Assembly: GCA_035637315.1 (NCBI GenBank)
Contig: DASPXK010000304.1
Coordinates: forward strand, 1-10,081
Direction of reading: 5' to 3'
From: DASPXK01 sp035637315
Lineage (GTDB): Bacteria > Chloroflexota > UBA6077 > JACCZL01
DNA length: 10,081 nt
Shown: positions 1 through 6,273 of the stretch, piece by piece
How positions within the stretch are numbered: position 1 is the first letter of the stretch
Layout of the letters: the number at the start of each line of letters is the position of its first letter
Made by a program: the position numbers and the translations under genes
Notes under the pieces: generated by a model
Databases searched by the model: none
Told to the model about the DNA's origin: nothing
What the model saw: the letters and a program-made list of their open reading frames with translations, nothing else

Positions 1-1305
1 CGGCACGAGCGCGGCCGCCGAGACGCCGACATTGGCCCTGGGCGAGCAGGAAAGGCGGAACATGTCCAGCGTCGAGAAGGCGCCGCCCAGGATGCTCGAG
101 GACGCGATGTTCAGCCACCTCTCGAGCACGGTAGCGTAGAAAGAGCGGAAATCCAGCTGCATCTTGAGGTCGCCACTCTCCAGGTCGGTCAGGCTCGGAT
201 AGCTGGCGTACAGCCCACCCTTGACCAGCCCGCCGATGAGGAAGTGGGGCGCAGCCACGCCGTGGTCGGTGCCCCCGCTGGCGTTGCCGGCCCCGCGGCG
301 GCCGAACTCGCTGAATGTCATGATCGCCACGTCGTTCAGCCTGGCGGCTTGGTTCATGTCTACCAGAAAGGCATCGATCGCCTGATCGAAGGTCGACAGC
401 AGACTGGCCTGAGTGCCAAGCTGGCTGGAGTGGGTGTCAAAGCCACCCAGCGAGACGTAGAAGATACTCGTCCCAACGTCCGCGACGACCAGTTGGGCGA
501 CCATCTTCATGGCGTTTCCGAAGCTGTTGGTGGGGTAGGCGCCGACTGTCGGGGTGTTGCCGGCGCCGGCCAGGATGTCCGAATCCGTGAGCGCGGTCAG
601 GATCGACTGGCGCAGGAACTCGGCTTCCGGCTGACCGTCTGCCTGGGCCAGCCCGTTTCGGAGCGTCTGGATCTCGGAGTTGCGCTGGGTGGTGCTGCTG
701 TTGTTGACGCTGAAGTAGCGAAAGCTGGAGATACTCGAGACGGCCGGCACCAGCGCCGTCTCGGTCCAGAAGGTGCGCGGGACCTTGGTCATCCCGGCCG
801 CCATCGCCTCAAGGTGGTCCGAGCGCTGGCAGCCGCAGGCCTGTAGATAGCGCCCGACCCAGCCGCTCGGCTCGACCCGATCGGGCACCGCTGTCTCCCA
901 GATATCGGTCCCGCGGAAATGGGAGCGATTCGGGTTCGGATAGCTGATCCCTTGCGGGATCGCCACCATCCCCGCGTCGTAGCGGGCCTTGATTCGAGTC
1001 AGGCTCGGGTGGAGCCCGACGTAGTCGGTGAGCGGGAGCACCGACGAGCGCGCGATCGCCAGGCTCGGCCGCATGCTGTAATAGGTCGAGTCACCATACG
1101 GGATCAGGGTGTTCAGGCCGTCGTTGCCACCGGCCAGCTGGACGATCACCAGGATCCGGCGCGCGGCCGCCTCGGCCGGCGGGGCGAACCGAACCCCGCG
1201 ATCCATGATCCGCGCCGTCTCGGCGATGAACGAGGGCACCGCCCAGCCGGCCGCGATCAGGGTCGCGCCCTGTTGGAGGAACTTCCTTCGGCTCAAGATG
1301 GCCAA
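1..1305 (-). CDS. DUF1501 family Tat-exported protein (C-terminus cut by window edge)
   Basis: The 435 visible residues match the DUF1501 family, which belongs to the sulfatase/alkaline-phosphatase-like superfamily; no biochemical role is established for this member. The N-terminus SRRKFLQQG (residues 5-13) followed by a hydrophobic stretch is a twin-arginine signal; there is no lipobox, so the protein is probably released or held outside the membrane. Family motifs in order are GGNDGLN near residue 59, YPNPNRSHFR, SLGGFDTH (His 292), SEFGRR near 332 and GTDHG (Asp 347, His 348). The DTH and TDH residues are candidate metal ligands by superfamily analogy. The start is TTG, chosen because GAGGTG lies five bases upstream and no in-frame ATG fits. 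It begins 12 bases after the DUF1800 stop, so the two are probably translationally coupled. The reading frame continues past the conserved core into a Cys-Ser-Pro-Arg segment, suggesting an extra C-terminal module. Confidence 0.93.
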   Translation of the reverse strand, partial: MAILSRRKFLQQGATLIAAGWAVPSFIAETARIMDRGVRFAPPAEAAARRILVIVQLAGGNDGLNTLIPYGDSTYYSMRPSLAIARSSVLPLTDYVGLHPSLTRIKARYDAGMVAIPQGISYPNPNRSHFRGTDIWETAVPDRVEPSGWVGRYLQACGCQRSDHLEAMAAGMTKVPRTFWTETALVPAVSSISSFRYFSVNNSSTTQRNSEIQTLRNGLAQADGQPEAEFLRQSILTALTDSDILAGAGNTPTVGAYPTNSFGNAMKMVAQLVVADVGTSIFYVSLGGFDTHSSQLGTQASLLSTFDQAIDAFLVDMNQAARLNDVAIMTFSEFGRRGAGNASGGTDHGVAAPHFLIGGLVKGGLYASYPSLTDLESGDLKMQLDFRSFYATVLERWLNIASSSILGGAFSTLDMFRLSCSPRANVGVSAAALVP

Positions 1306-1310
1306 GCGGG

Positions 1311-1316
1311 CACCTC
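1311..1316 (-). promoter_or_regulatory. Ribosome binding site deciding the TTG start of the left DUF1501 gene
   Basis: On the minus strand GAGGTG sits five bases before TTG at 1305 and directly after the DUF1800 stop codon. The GTG inside this motif opens a frame that stops after six codons, so TTG is the only sensible start. Confidence 0.6.
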
Positions 1317-1317
1317 G

Positions 1318-2661
1318 CTAGTTGAGCTGGTAGGCCGGCAGGGCCATGACCAGGTTGAAGAGCCCACGGATCTGCTCGTCCGTCGACATCGTGTTGGCGT
1401 AGGCGATCAGCGCCTCGCGTGTGCTAGAGGGAACGTTGCCGTCGACCAGCAAGCCCAGCACCCGGTCGACCTTGGCAGCGGCGGTCGTATAGCCGCTCAG
1501 GAGCGAGGCGACCGGCAGGCCACCGGCCTGGTTGGGATCGGGGTTGCCCATGCTGTTGATGATCGTGGCCGCCATGTTGGACCGGCTCAGGGTGGTGCTG
1601 GCATTGATCCAGGCCCGGCCGCTGGGCCAGCCCCCGACATCGGGCGGGTAGAACAGCCGCTGGCCCTGCTCGACCAGCTTGCTCCGCACGCCGTTGGTAG
1701 GCACGCGCTCGGCGCCAAGCGTCCGCATCGCGCCCACGGCGACCTCGACCGGTGCCTTTTCGATCGCCCGATAAGCCTGGTTAGACGAGAATTGGGGGGA
1801 CTTCAGGATCGCTTCGACCAGCGCCCGGACCGACAGCCCCGAACTGACGAAGGTGTTGGCGAAGCCGACGATGACCGGGTCGTCGGGTGGGGCCGGATAG
1901 GCGAAGAAGCTGAATAGTTTGGAGGCCAGGAAACGTGCGCTGACGCTGCGTCCGGACTTCACGTAGGTAACCAGGATGTGGTTCACCTGGTCGCCGGACT
2001 CGCAGGTCTGGCCCAGGACCGTCTTGGTGCTCGAGTCGTGCTGGCTGAGGTTGTAGAAGAAGTTGCCGTTGGCGTCGACGGTGTAGCCGGTGAACGCCTT
2101 GGTCGCCTGCTTGATGTCGGTCTCGGAGTAGTTGGGGTCGGCGGGCGGGCCGATGCCGAGCGAGAACAACTCCATCAGCTCGCGGGCGTAGTTCTCGTTG
2201 GGGCTGCTCGCGCGGTTGGAGACCAGGTCGAGCCAGTACATCATCGCCGGGTCGCGCGAGATGCCGTTCAGGATGGTCTCGAAGTTGCCGAGCGCATTGG
2301 CGCGGAAGAACTCGTTCTGGGCCTTCATCTTCCCGACGTCGATGCCGTCTTTCTCGAGTGAGGTGGCGAAGTGGTCATGCCAGAAGAAGACCATCTTCTC
2401 CAGCAGCGGGCGGGTGGTGCGGACCATCCGCTCCAGCCACCACTTGATCAAGGTATCCCCATCGCTCGAGCTGGTCACAACGATCCGATCCGTGAACCCA
2501 TCGACAGCCGGGTAATTCAGCAGGTTGTCGACCGCCAGGTTGAAGGCGGCGTCCTCATTCGTGCTGAGCGAGATGGCCGCGTTCAGCTCAGCCTCGCTCG
2601 GGCCGAAGGCCGCCCGCCGAAACAGGTGTGCGAAACGCTCGCGGCCGCTCAGATCGGCCAC
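1318..2661 (-). CDS. DUF1800 family protein
   Basis: This 447-residue protein is a full-length DUF1800 member. Diagnostic segments are AHLFRRAAFGPSEAEL (residues 11-26), EKMVFFWHDHFATS (88-101), NENYARELMELFSLGIG (155-171) followed by DIKQATKAFTGY, and LFYPPDVGGWPSGRAW (336-351). The family has no settled function but is repeatedly found next to DUF1501 genes, as here. The start is GTG with GGAGGAG eight bases upstream. No N-terminal signal peptide is visible: the conserved domain begins within ten residues, and an in-frame TGA lies only 12 codons upstream (2695-2697), so no hidden signal can be added. If it acts outside the cytoplasm it may be carried by a partner, most likely the Tat-dependent DUF1501 protein encoded immediately downstream. 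The stop is TAG. Confidence 0.95.
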   Translation of the reverse strand: MADLSGRERFAHLFRRAAFGPSEAELNAAISLSTNEDAAFNLAVDNLLNYPAVDGFTDRIVVTSSSDGDTLIKWWLERMVRTTRPLLEKMVFFWHDHFATSLEKDGIDVGKMKAQNEFFRANALGNFETILNGISRDPAMMYWLDLVSNRASSPNENYARELMELFSLGIGPPADPNYSETDIKQATKAFTGYTVDANGNFFYNLSQHDSSTKTVLGQTCESGDQVNHILVTYVKSGRSVSARFLASKLFSFFAYPAPPDDPVIVGFANTFVSSGLSVRALVEAILKSPQFSSNQAYRAIEKAPVEVAVGAMRTLGAERVPTNGVRSKLVEQGQRLFYPPDVGGWPSGRAWINASTTLSRSNMAATIINSMGNPDPNQAGGLPVASLLSGYTTAAAKVDRVLGLLVDGNVPSSTREALIAYANTMSTDEQIRGLFNLVMALPAYQLN

Positions 2662-2669
2662 GCGCGGCG

Positions 2670-2676
2670 CTCCTCC
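2670..2676 (-). promoter_or_regulatory. Strong ribosome binding site of the DUF1800 gene
   Basis: On the minus strand GGAGGAG lies eight bases before the GTG at 2661 and supports this start in the absence of any ATG between it and the upstream in-frame TGA. Confidence 0.6.
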
Positions 2677-2716
2677 AGACGCTCCGAGCCCGGGTCAGGC
2701 TGTCGCCTCGCGAGGC

Positions 2717-3106
2717 TCAATAGCCACCTTCCGCCGGGCCGCGGCGCTCCAGCTTGATCTCGACCTGGGCCGCCCGACCCTCCTCGACCAGCAGGTCACG
2801 CCGTTCGCCGCGCCGAAAGCCCTCGAGCTCGACCGTCAAGTCGTACAGCCCCGCCCGGACCGGCGCCAGATGGAACACCCCTTGAGCGTCGGTAGAGGTA
2901 TTCGCTTCGCCGTCCGGCAGGTCCGGCGACTGGACCGAGACGACCGCGTTCGGCAGTGGTGCACCCGCCTCATCCACTACCCGCCCGTCAATCGACGCCT
3001 CGGCCAGCCCGCTAGCTGAGCCGCCGAGCGCCGCGAGCCCGAACGCGGCAGCCAGCCCAAGACCCAGGAGTCGCCGCCGTCCGATCGTTACCAAGGGCTC
3101 TCTCAC
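2717..3106 (-). CDS. Small secreted protein with a carboxypeptidase regulatory-like domain
   Basis: With the GTG at 3106 the protein has 129 residues. A short N-terminus containing GRRRLLGLG precedes a long Ala/Gly/Leu-rich hydrophobic stretch ending near GLAEA, which is a signal peptide and possibly Tat-type (twin arginines are present, but the rest of the motif is weak). The remainder is a single carboxypeptidase-regulatory-like beta-sandwich domain: SIDGRVVDEAGAPLPNAVVSV, then TDAQGVFHLAPVRAGLYDLTVELEGF. Such domains are structural or binding modules of secreted proteins and are not catalytic. The gene ends 55 bases before the DUF1800 start on the same strand, so it is probably first in the operon. 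A TTG at 3094 is an alternative start. The frame stays open upstream to 3343, but that part is encoded by a GC-rich repeat and does not look like protein. Confidence 0.8.
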   Translation of the reverse strand: MREPLVTIGRRRLLGLGLAAAFGLAALGGSASGLAEASIDGRVVDEAGAPLPNAVVSVQSPDLPDGEANTSTDAQGVFHLAPVRAGLYDLTVELEGFRRGERRDLLVEEGRAAQVEIKLERRGPAEGGY

Positions 3107-3217
3107 GGCCGGTCCCGCGAGTTCACCGCCGTGTTCAGCAGCTGGAGTACCAGCACACAAAACGAGCCCGACGACGAAGAAGTGACGCGCCGAACCACCC
3201 CCGCGGGGGCCAATCCT

Positions 3218-3247
3218 ACCATACCAACGTTCGAGAAGCGTCGTCAG
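3218..3247 (-). promoter_or_regulatory. Candidate promoter of the DUF1501/DUF1800 operon
   Basis: Reading the minus strand, CTGACG (3247-3242) and TATGGT (3223-3218) are separated by 18 bases; each matches four of six bases of the sigma-70 consensus. It would give a leader of roughly 100 bases before the GTG at 3106. This is weak evidence in GC-rich DNA. Confidence 0.25.
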
Positions 3248-3281
3248 GTCCCGCGCGGAGGACAGGGGATCCGATTTCTTT

Positions 3282-3323
3282 CCCTCTCCCCTCGGAGGGA
3301 GAGGGGGCCAGGGGGTGAGGGGG
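3282..3323. repeat. GC-rich hairpin repeat in the divergent intergenic region
   Basis: CCCTCTCCC (3282-3290) and GGGAGAGGG (3297-3305) form a perfect 9-bp stem around a 6-base loop, followed by a G-rich tail GGCCAGGGGGTGAGG. Spurious translations of this element read like 'LTPWPPLPPRGEGK'; from memory, similar peptides are common artefacts of dispersed bacterial repeats. It lies between divergent genes, so a terminator role is unlikely; it is probably a mobile or dispersed intergenic element. Confidence 0.65.
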
Positions 3324-3334
3324 CCCGGCGCCGC

Positions 3335-3364
3335 TTGAAGCAAAAGTTCGATGTTTGCTAAGCT
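3335..3364 (+). promoter_or_regulatory. Candidate promoter of the choice-of-anchor P-type gene
   Basis: TTGAAG (3335-3340) is followed after 18 bases by TAAGCT (3359-3364), preceded by TGC as in extended -10 promoters. Transcription would start near 3371, about 24 bases before the TTG start codon. The -10 match is poor (three of six), so this is only a candidate. Confidence 0.3.
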
Positions 3365-3394
3365 TCGCGGGCTCCAAACGGGAAGGGCGGCGCC

Positions 3395-4348
3395 TTGATC
3401 CTGGGCCGACTGCTCATCGTCGTGGTGATCATCCTGGCCGCGAATGGCCTAGCCGTCTCCGCCTCGGGGCCGGGCGCGGCCACTCGGGTGAGCGGTGAGG
3501 CGTACGGCCTGGCCGTCGGCCAGCCACCTCAGCCGGCCGGCGGCTCGCCCTACGTCACCCTGCCGCCGGAAGGCGGCTCGGTCAGCGACTCGTCGCCCGG
3601 GACCGGGCTGGGCTTCGGCGGCACTGTTGGCAGCCTGGACCAGCTGACGGCGACGACCAGCGGCAGCCTGAGCGGCGAGGACGGCAGGGTCAACAGCGTG
3701 GCCACGCTCGGCTTCGTGGAGTTGTTCACTGGCATCGTCCGCGCTAGCGATGTGCGAGTCGTAGCCAGTTCCTCGGTCGACGGAGGGCGGGCCTCCTCGA
3801 CGGGCAGTGCCAGTTTTGGCAACCTGTCCGTGGCCGGCTTAGCCTACCCAAACCCGCGGCCGAACGAGCGAGTCGAGCTGCCGGGCCTGGGCTACGTCAT
3901 TCTCAACGAACAACTCGTTGGCGGCGACGGTCACAGCTCCTCGTCGATCGTCGTGCGGGCCATCCACCTGCACGTCTCGGCCCCGGGTGTCCTGGACGTC
4001 CCGCGCGACACAGACTTCGTCGTCGGCGCGGCCTCCAGCGGCGTGCCCGACATCAACGCCTCGAACCCGGTCCCCAGCGGGCCGCGCCCGACGGCCACAC
4101 CGGTCCCGTGGGCGCCGATCAGTTCCCGCGCCCCGATCGACATCTCGATAGGCAACGGCAACCATCACCACGGCAACGGGAATTTCAGCTTCAATGGCAA
4201 CGCCAACAGATCGAGGACTCCCACCTCGACCGCCACGACCGTGCGCGCGCCGGGCACGCCGCTGGTGATCACCGTGGTCGTCGTGATCGTCACCAACACC
4301 CCGGTCCCGACCGCGACGTCGACAACCGGCGTGGCGCCCAAACCGTGA
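3395..4348 (+). CDS. Secreted choice-of-anchor P-type surface protein
   Basis: The 317-residue protein starts at TTG with a GGAAGGG ribosome site seven bases upstream. Residues 1-24 form a signal peptide (MILGRLLIVVVIILAANGLA). The body resembles choice-of-anchor P family proteins: SGEAYGL at 33-39, VTLPPEGG at 54-61, a GRVNSVATLGFVELFTG segment at 97-113, YVILNEQ at 167-173 and VRAIHLHV at 187-194. This family is a beta-rich secreted fold of unknown function. The C-terminal third is low-complexity: a Pro-rich linker (224-240), an Asn/Gly/His stretch with GNGNHHHGNGN (253-263), a Thr/Ser/Pro linker, a Val-rich hydrophobic run VITVVVVIV (291-299) and a TNTPVPTATST tail. No LPXTG-like sorting motif is visible. 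It is transcribed away from the DUF1501/DUF1800 operon and may be unrelated to it. Confidence 0.8.
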   Translation: MILGRLLIVVVIILAANGLAVSASGPGAATRVSGEAYGLAVGQPPQPAGGSPYVTLPPEGGSVSDSSPGTGLGFGGTVGSLDQLTATTSGSLSGEDGRVNSVATLGFVELFTGIVRASDVRVVASSSVDGGRASSTGSASFGNLSVAGLAYPNPRPNERVELPGLGYVILNEQLVGGDGHSSSSIVVRAIHLHVSAPGVLDVPRDTDFVVGAASSGVPDINASNPVPSGPRPTATPVPWAPISSRAPIDISIGNGNHHHGNGNFSFNGNANRSRTPTSTATTVRAPGTPLVITVVVVIVTNTPVPTATSTTGVAPKP

Positions 4349-4349
4349 G

Positions 4350-4366
4350 CCGCTCGCAAGGAGCGG
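4350..4366 (+). other. Short hairpin just after the choice-of-anchor P-type gene
   Basis: CCGCTC and GAGCGG form a 6-bp stem with a 5-base loop two bases after the stop codon. There is no T-run, so it is not a standard intrinsic terminator; it could protect the 3' end of the message. Confidence 0.35.
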
Positions 4367-4426
4367 GGTAGCGACGGGCTCTGCCCGCATCGGGCGTCGA
4401 GACCGCGCCCGCCGGCCTGAAGGCGC

Positions 4427-4432
4427 TATCCT
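4427..4432 (+). promoter_or_regulatory. Candidate -10 box for the GNAT gene (possible leaderless message)
   Basis: TATCCT lies five bases before the GTG at 4438, and no convincing -35 box or good ribosome site is seen. If used, transcription would begin at or next to the start codon and give a leaderless message. This rests on one hexamer. Confidence 0.2.
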
Positions 4433-4437
4433 GCGTT

Positions 4438-5274
4438 GTGGCTCTTCTGGTCGACGATCCTGAGATTGCGCGGGCGTTCTTCGAGCGTGACCGCCCCTGG
4501 GCTGCCTGGCCATTATGCTCGCTCGACTGGGCGAGCTGGGCCCACGTGCGGCTATGGCTGGACGCGGGCGCCGGCGCCGCCGTCTGGGTGTTCGAGCATC
4601 CCAGCTGGGGAGCGAGCGTCCAGACGTTCGGGGCGGGCCCGCCACTCGAAAGGCTGATCCGATCGGCGACACTTCCGCGCAGCGCCTTCGTCAGACTGAG
4701 CGACGCGCCTGCTCGCGAGACACTGGGGCGGCGGTATCGGCTACATGAATTCGAGACAGTCGTCCGGATGCACGTCACGCCGAGCTGGTTCCGTCCGCCC
4801 GCGGATGCCCCGACGGCCAGGGCGCTGGGCCATGCCGACGGAACGGAGTTGGCGCGGCTGTACGCTGGCTGGCCCGAGACTCGCTTTCACGTTGGACGCT
4901 TGCGTCGTGGCTATCGCTACCAGGGCGTGCGCCAGAGCGGGCGGCTCGTGGCGGTGGCCGAGAATCTGCTTCGTTCGCGCCAGCACGGCGTGGCCGTGAT
5001 CCAGGGCGTCTACGTCCACCCTGATTGGCGAGGACGCGGACTCGCCCAGGCGGTGACGGCGGGCCTGACCGCCAACCTGTTCTCCGAGGGCGCGCGCGAC
5101 GTGGTGCTGGACGTGCGGGCAGACAACACGGCCGCCCTGGCAGCCTACGAGCGCCTGGGCTACCGTCGCCACCGAGTCTTTCTCGGCGGCCCAGCCCAAA
5201 CAAAAGTCCCGAGTCGCGAGTCTCGAGTCCCGAGTCGCGACTTCGTACTTGGGACCGATGACTTGGGGCCTTAG
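4438..5274 (+). CDS. GNAT family N-acetyltransferase (two-domain)
   Basis: The 278-residue protein has a C-terminal GNAT domain, predicted to transfer an acyl group from acyl-CoA to an unknown amine. The acyl-CoA binding segment is GVYVHPDWRGRGLAQAV (190-206), with RGRGLA as the pyrophosphate-binding loop, followed by LDVRADNTAALAAYERLGY (224-242), typical of FR47-like members. Residues 1-120 show no catalytic motif and may be a degenerate GNAT-like or substrate-binding half. The start is GTG with only a distant GAAGG upstream. The family fold should end near FLGG (248-251). The last 27 residues, including VPSRESRVPSRDF, are encoded by a 7-base repeat array and are probably not part of the original protein. 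The TAG stop also lies inside that array. Confidence 0.88.
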   Translation: MALLVDDPEIARAFFERDRPWAAWPLCSLDWASWAHVRLWLDAGAGAAVWVFEHPSWGASVQTFGAGPPLERLIRSATLPRSAFVRLSDAPARETLGRRYRLHEFETVVRMHVTPSWFRPPADAPTARALGHADGTELARLYAGWPETRFHVGRLRRGYRYQGVRQSGRLVAVAENLLRSRQHGVAVIQGVYVHPDWRGRGLAQAVTAGLTANLFSEGARDVVLDVRADNTAALAAYERLGYRRHRVFLGGPAQTKVPSRESRVPSRDFVLGTDDLGP

Positions 5275-5337
5275 ACTTAGCACGTGGGACCGGGGCCTTA
5301 CACTCGCGACTCGCGACTTGGGACGTGCGACTGTGGA
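5206..5337. repeat. Heptameric (7-base period) array with internal orientation switch
   Basis: The stretch divides into 19 consecutive units: 18 of exactly seven bases and one of six (5290-5295). The first five units (5206-5240) read GTCNCGA on the plus strand (GTCCCGA, GTCGCGA, GTCTCGA). From 5241 on, units read as the reverse complement (CTTGGGA, CTCGCGA, CTGTGGA). The switch sits at the palindrome GTCGCGAC (5234-5241). The outer parts pair: 5206-5228 and 5302-5324 are inverted copies matching at 21 of 23 positions. The array encodes the GNAT tail and stop codon and supplies the start region of the next gene. There are no spacers, so it is not a CRISPR array. Confidence 0.9.
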
Positions 5338-6163
5338 CTCGGTTGAAGATTGGCTGATCGGACGGCGGATCAGCCTGAGCGGCCGCAACAAGGTAGTCTT
5401 GGCGGGCGGCATGTCGAGCCGCACCGGCGACGCGCTCAGACTGTTGGCCGCCTTCACGCGTTACCTCCAGAATAACTTCGGCTACGCGGCCGGCGACTTC
5501 CTTGAGGTCAGTTACTACTGCCAGGCCGTCGGCGCCGGCTGGCGACCCGCCCCGTACGAGCCTCGCCACTGCGAGGATTCGCTCGACCAGAGCGCCGCCC
5601 AGGTGGCCCACAGCCTGCGCTGGTACCGCTCGCTGTTGCCGGACGACACCGTCTACCATCTGGTCGGGTATAGCCTGGGCGGAGTCGCGTTGTTCGCCGC
5701 TGCGGCTAGCCTGGTCGAGGCCGAGCCAGACCGCTGGCGCGGTCGGCTGGCCACGCTGATCACCTTGAGCGCCCCGCTCTTCGGCTCCGACCTGGGGCCG
5801 GAGGGCGATCTTCTCGGCGCGCTCGGTCTCGGGGTCCTGTTCAGCGGCGCGCGGGCGGTCCGTGAGCTGGTCGCTCGGGGACGCAGCCCTGGCCATCGCA
5901 CGCGCGTCGAGCGCGAAGCCGAGCGCCTGCGCGCCTTCGGGATCGAGCTGCTGACCCTGGCCGACGCCAGCGACGTCGTGGTGACTCCCGAGGACGCCGT
6001 CATCGCCCCGCCGGGCCAGCGCGCGCGCTTCGTGCTGCGCGGTCCGCCTGGACCGCGCGGCCAGGCCGACACCAACCCGTTCGGCCACGGCCCGCTGCTT
6101 GACAACACACTCGCCTGGGTGCAGATAGCGAAGCTGATCGGACCGCAGCTATACTCCAAGTAG
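5333..6163 (+). CDS. Alpha/beta hydrolase (lipase/esterase-like)
   Basis: From the GTG at 5333 the protein has 276 residues. It shows an alpha/beta-hydrolase fold: strand VVLAGG (21-26), and the nucleophile elbow VGYSLGGVAL (111-120) with Ser 114. Candidate acids are Asp 211 or Asp 214 in LADASDVVV, and the candidate base is His 252 in NPFGHGPLLDN. These assignments are by position, not structure. LITLSAPLFGSDLG after the elbow is typical of lipase/PGAP1-like members acting on ester bonds, but the substrate is unknown. No signal peptide or membrane segment is evident, so it is probably cytoplasmic. The frame is open further upstream (TTG 5249, ATG 5258), but that portion is encoded by the heptameric array and overlaps the acetyltransferase, so GTG 5333 is preferred; GGGA nine bases before it is a weak ribosome site. 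Confidence 0.82.
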   Translation: MDSVEDWLIGRRISLSGRNKVVLAGGMSSRTGDALRLLAAFTRYLQNNFGYAAGDFLEVSYYCQAVGAGWRPAPYEPRHCEDSLDQSAAQVAHSLRWYRSLLPDDTVYHLVGYSLGGVALFAAAASLVEAEPDRWRGRLATLITLSAPLFGSDLGPEGDLLGALGLGVLFSGARAVRELVARGRSPGHRTRVEREAERLRAFGIELLTLADASDVVVTPEDAVIAPPGQRARFVLRGPPGPRGQADTNPFGHGPLLDNTLAWVQIAKLIGPQLYSK

Positions 6164-6188
6164 GAGTAACGCTTTTGGGTCGGTCGGC

Positions 6189-6210
6189 CCGGCGCTCGTG
6201 CGAGCGCCGG
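6189..6210. other. Perfect GC-rich hairpin between hydrolase and membrane-protein genes
   Basis: CCGGCGCTC and GAGCGCCGG pair perfectly around GTGC, 25 bases after the hydrolase stop. No T-run follows, so it is not a canonical intrinsic terminator; a factor-dependent pause or a 3'-end stabiliser is possible. Confidence 0.5.
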
Positions 6211-6273
6211 TCACCCGCCGCCTCCTACCAGGCTGGACGTGATCGCGACGCCGGGGTGAATGGGAGGTAGCTC

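Noticed and set aside
919..1917. 332-residue plus-strand open frame opposite the DUF1501 and DUF1800 genes
   Set aside because: It is antisense to two genes with clear family motifs, is Arg/Gly/Asp-rich as expected for the complement of GC-rich coding DNA, and has no recognisable domain.
3107..3343. N-terminal extension of the carboxypeptidase-regulatory-like protein to 3343
   Set aside because: The extra residues are encoded by the GC-rich hairpin repeat and would place the signal peptide in the middle of the protein.
5206..5337. CRISPR array
   Set aside because: Units are seven bases without spacers, and orientation reverses inside the array; no cas gene is present.
4775..6088. 437-residue minus-strand open frame across the acetyltransferase and hydrolase genes
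   Set aside because: It is a low-complexity Arg/Ala/Pro sequence antisense to two recognisable enzymes, and its middle is encoded by the heptameric array.
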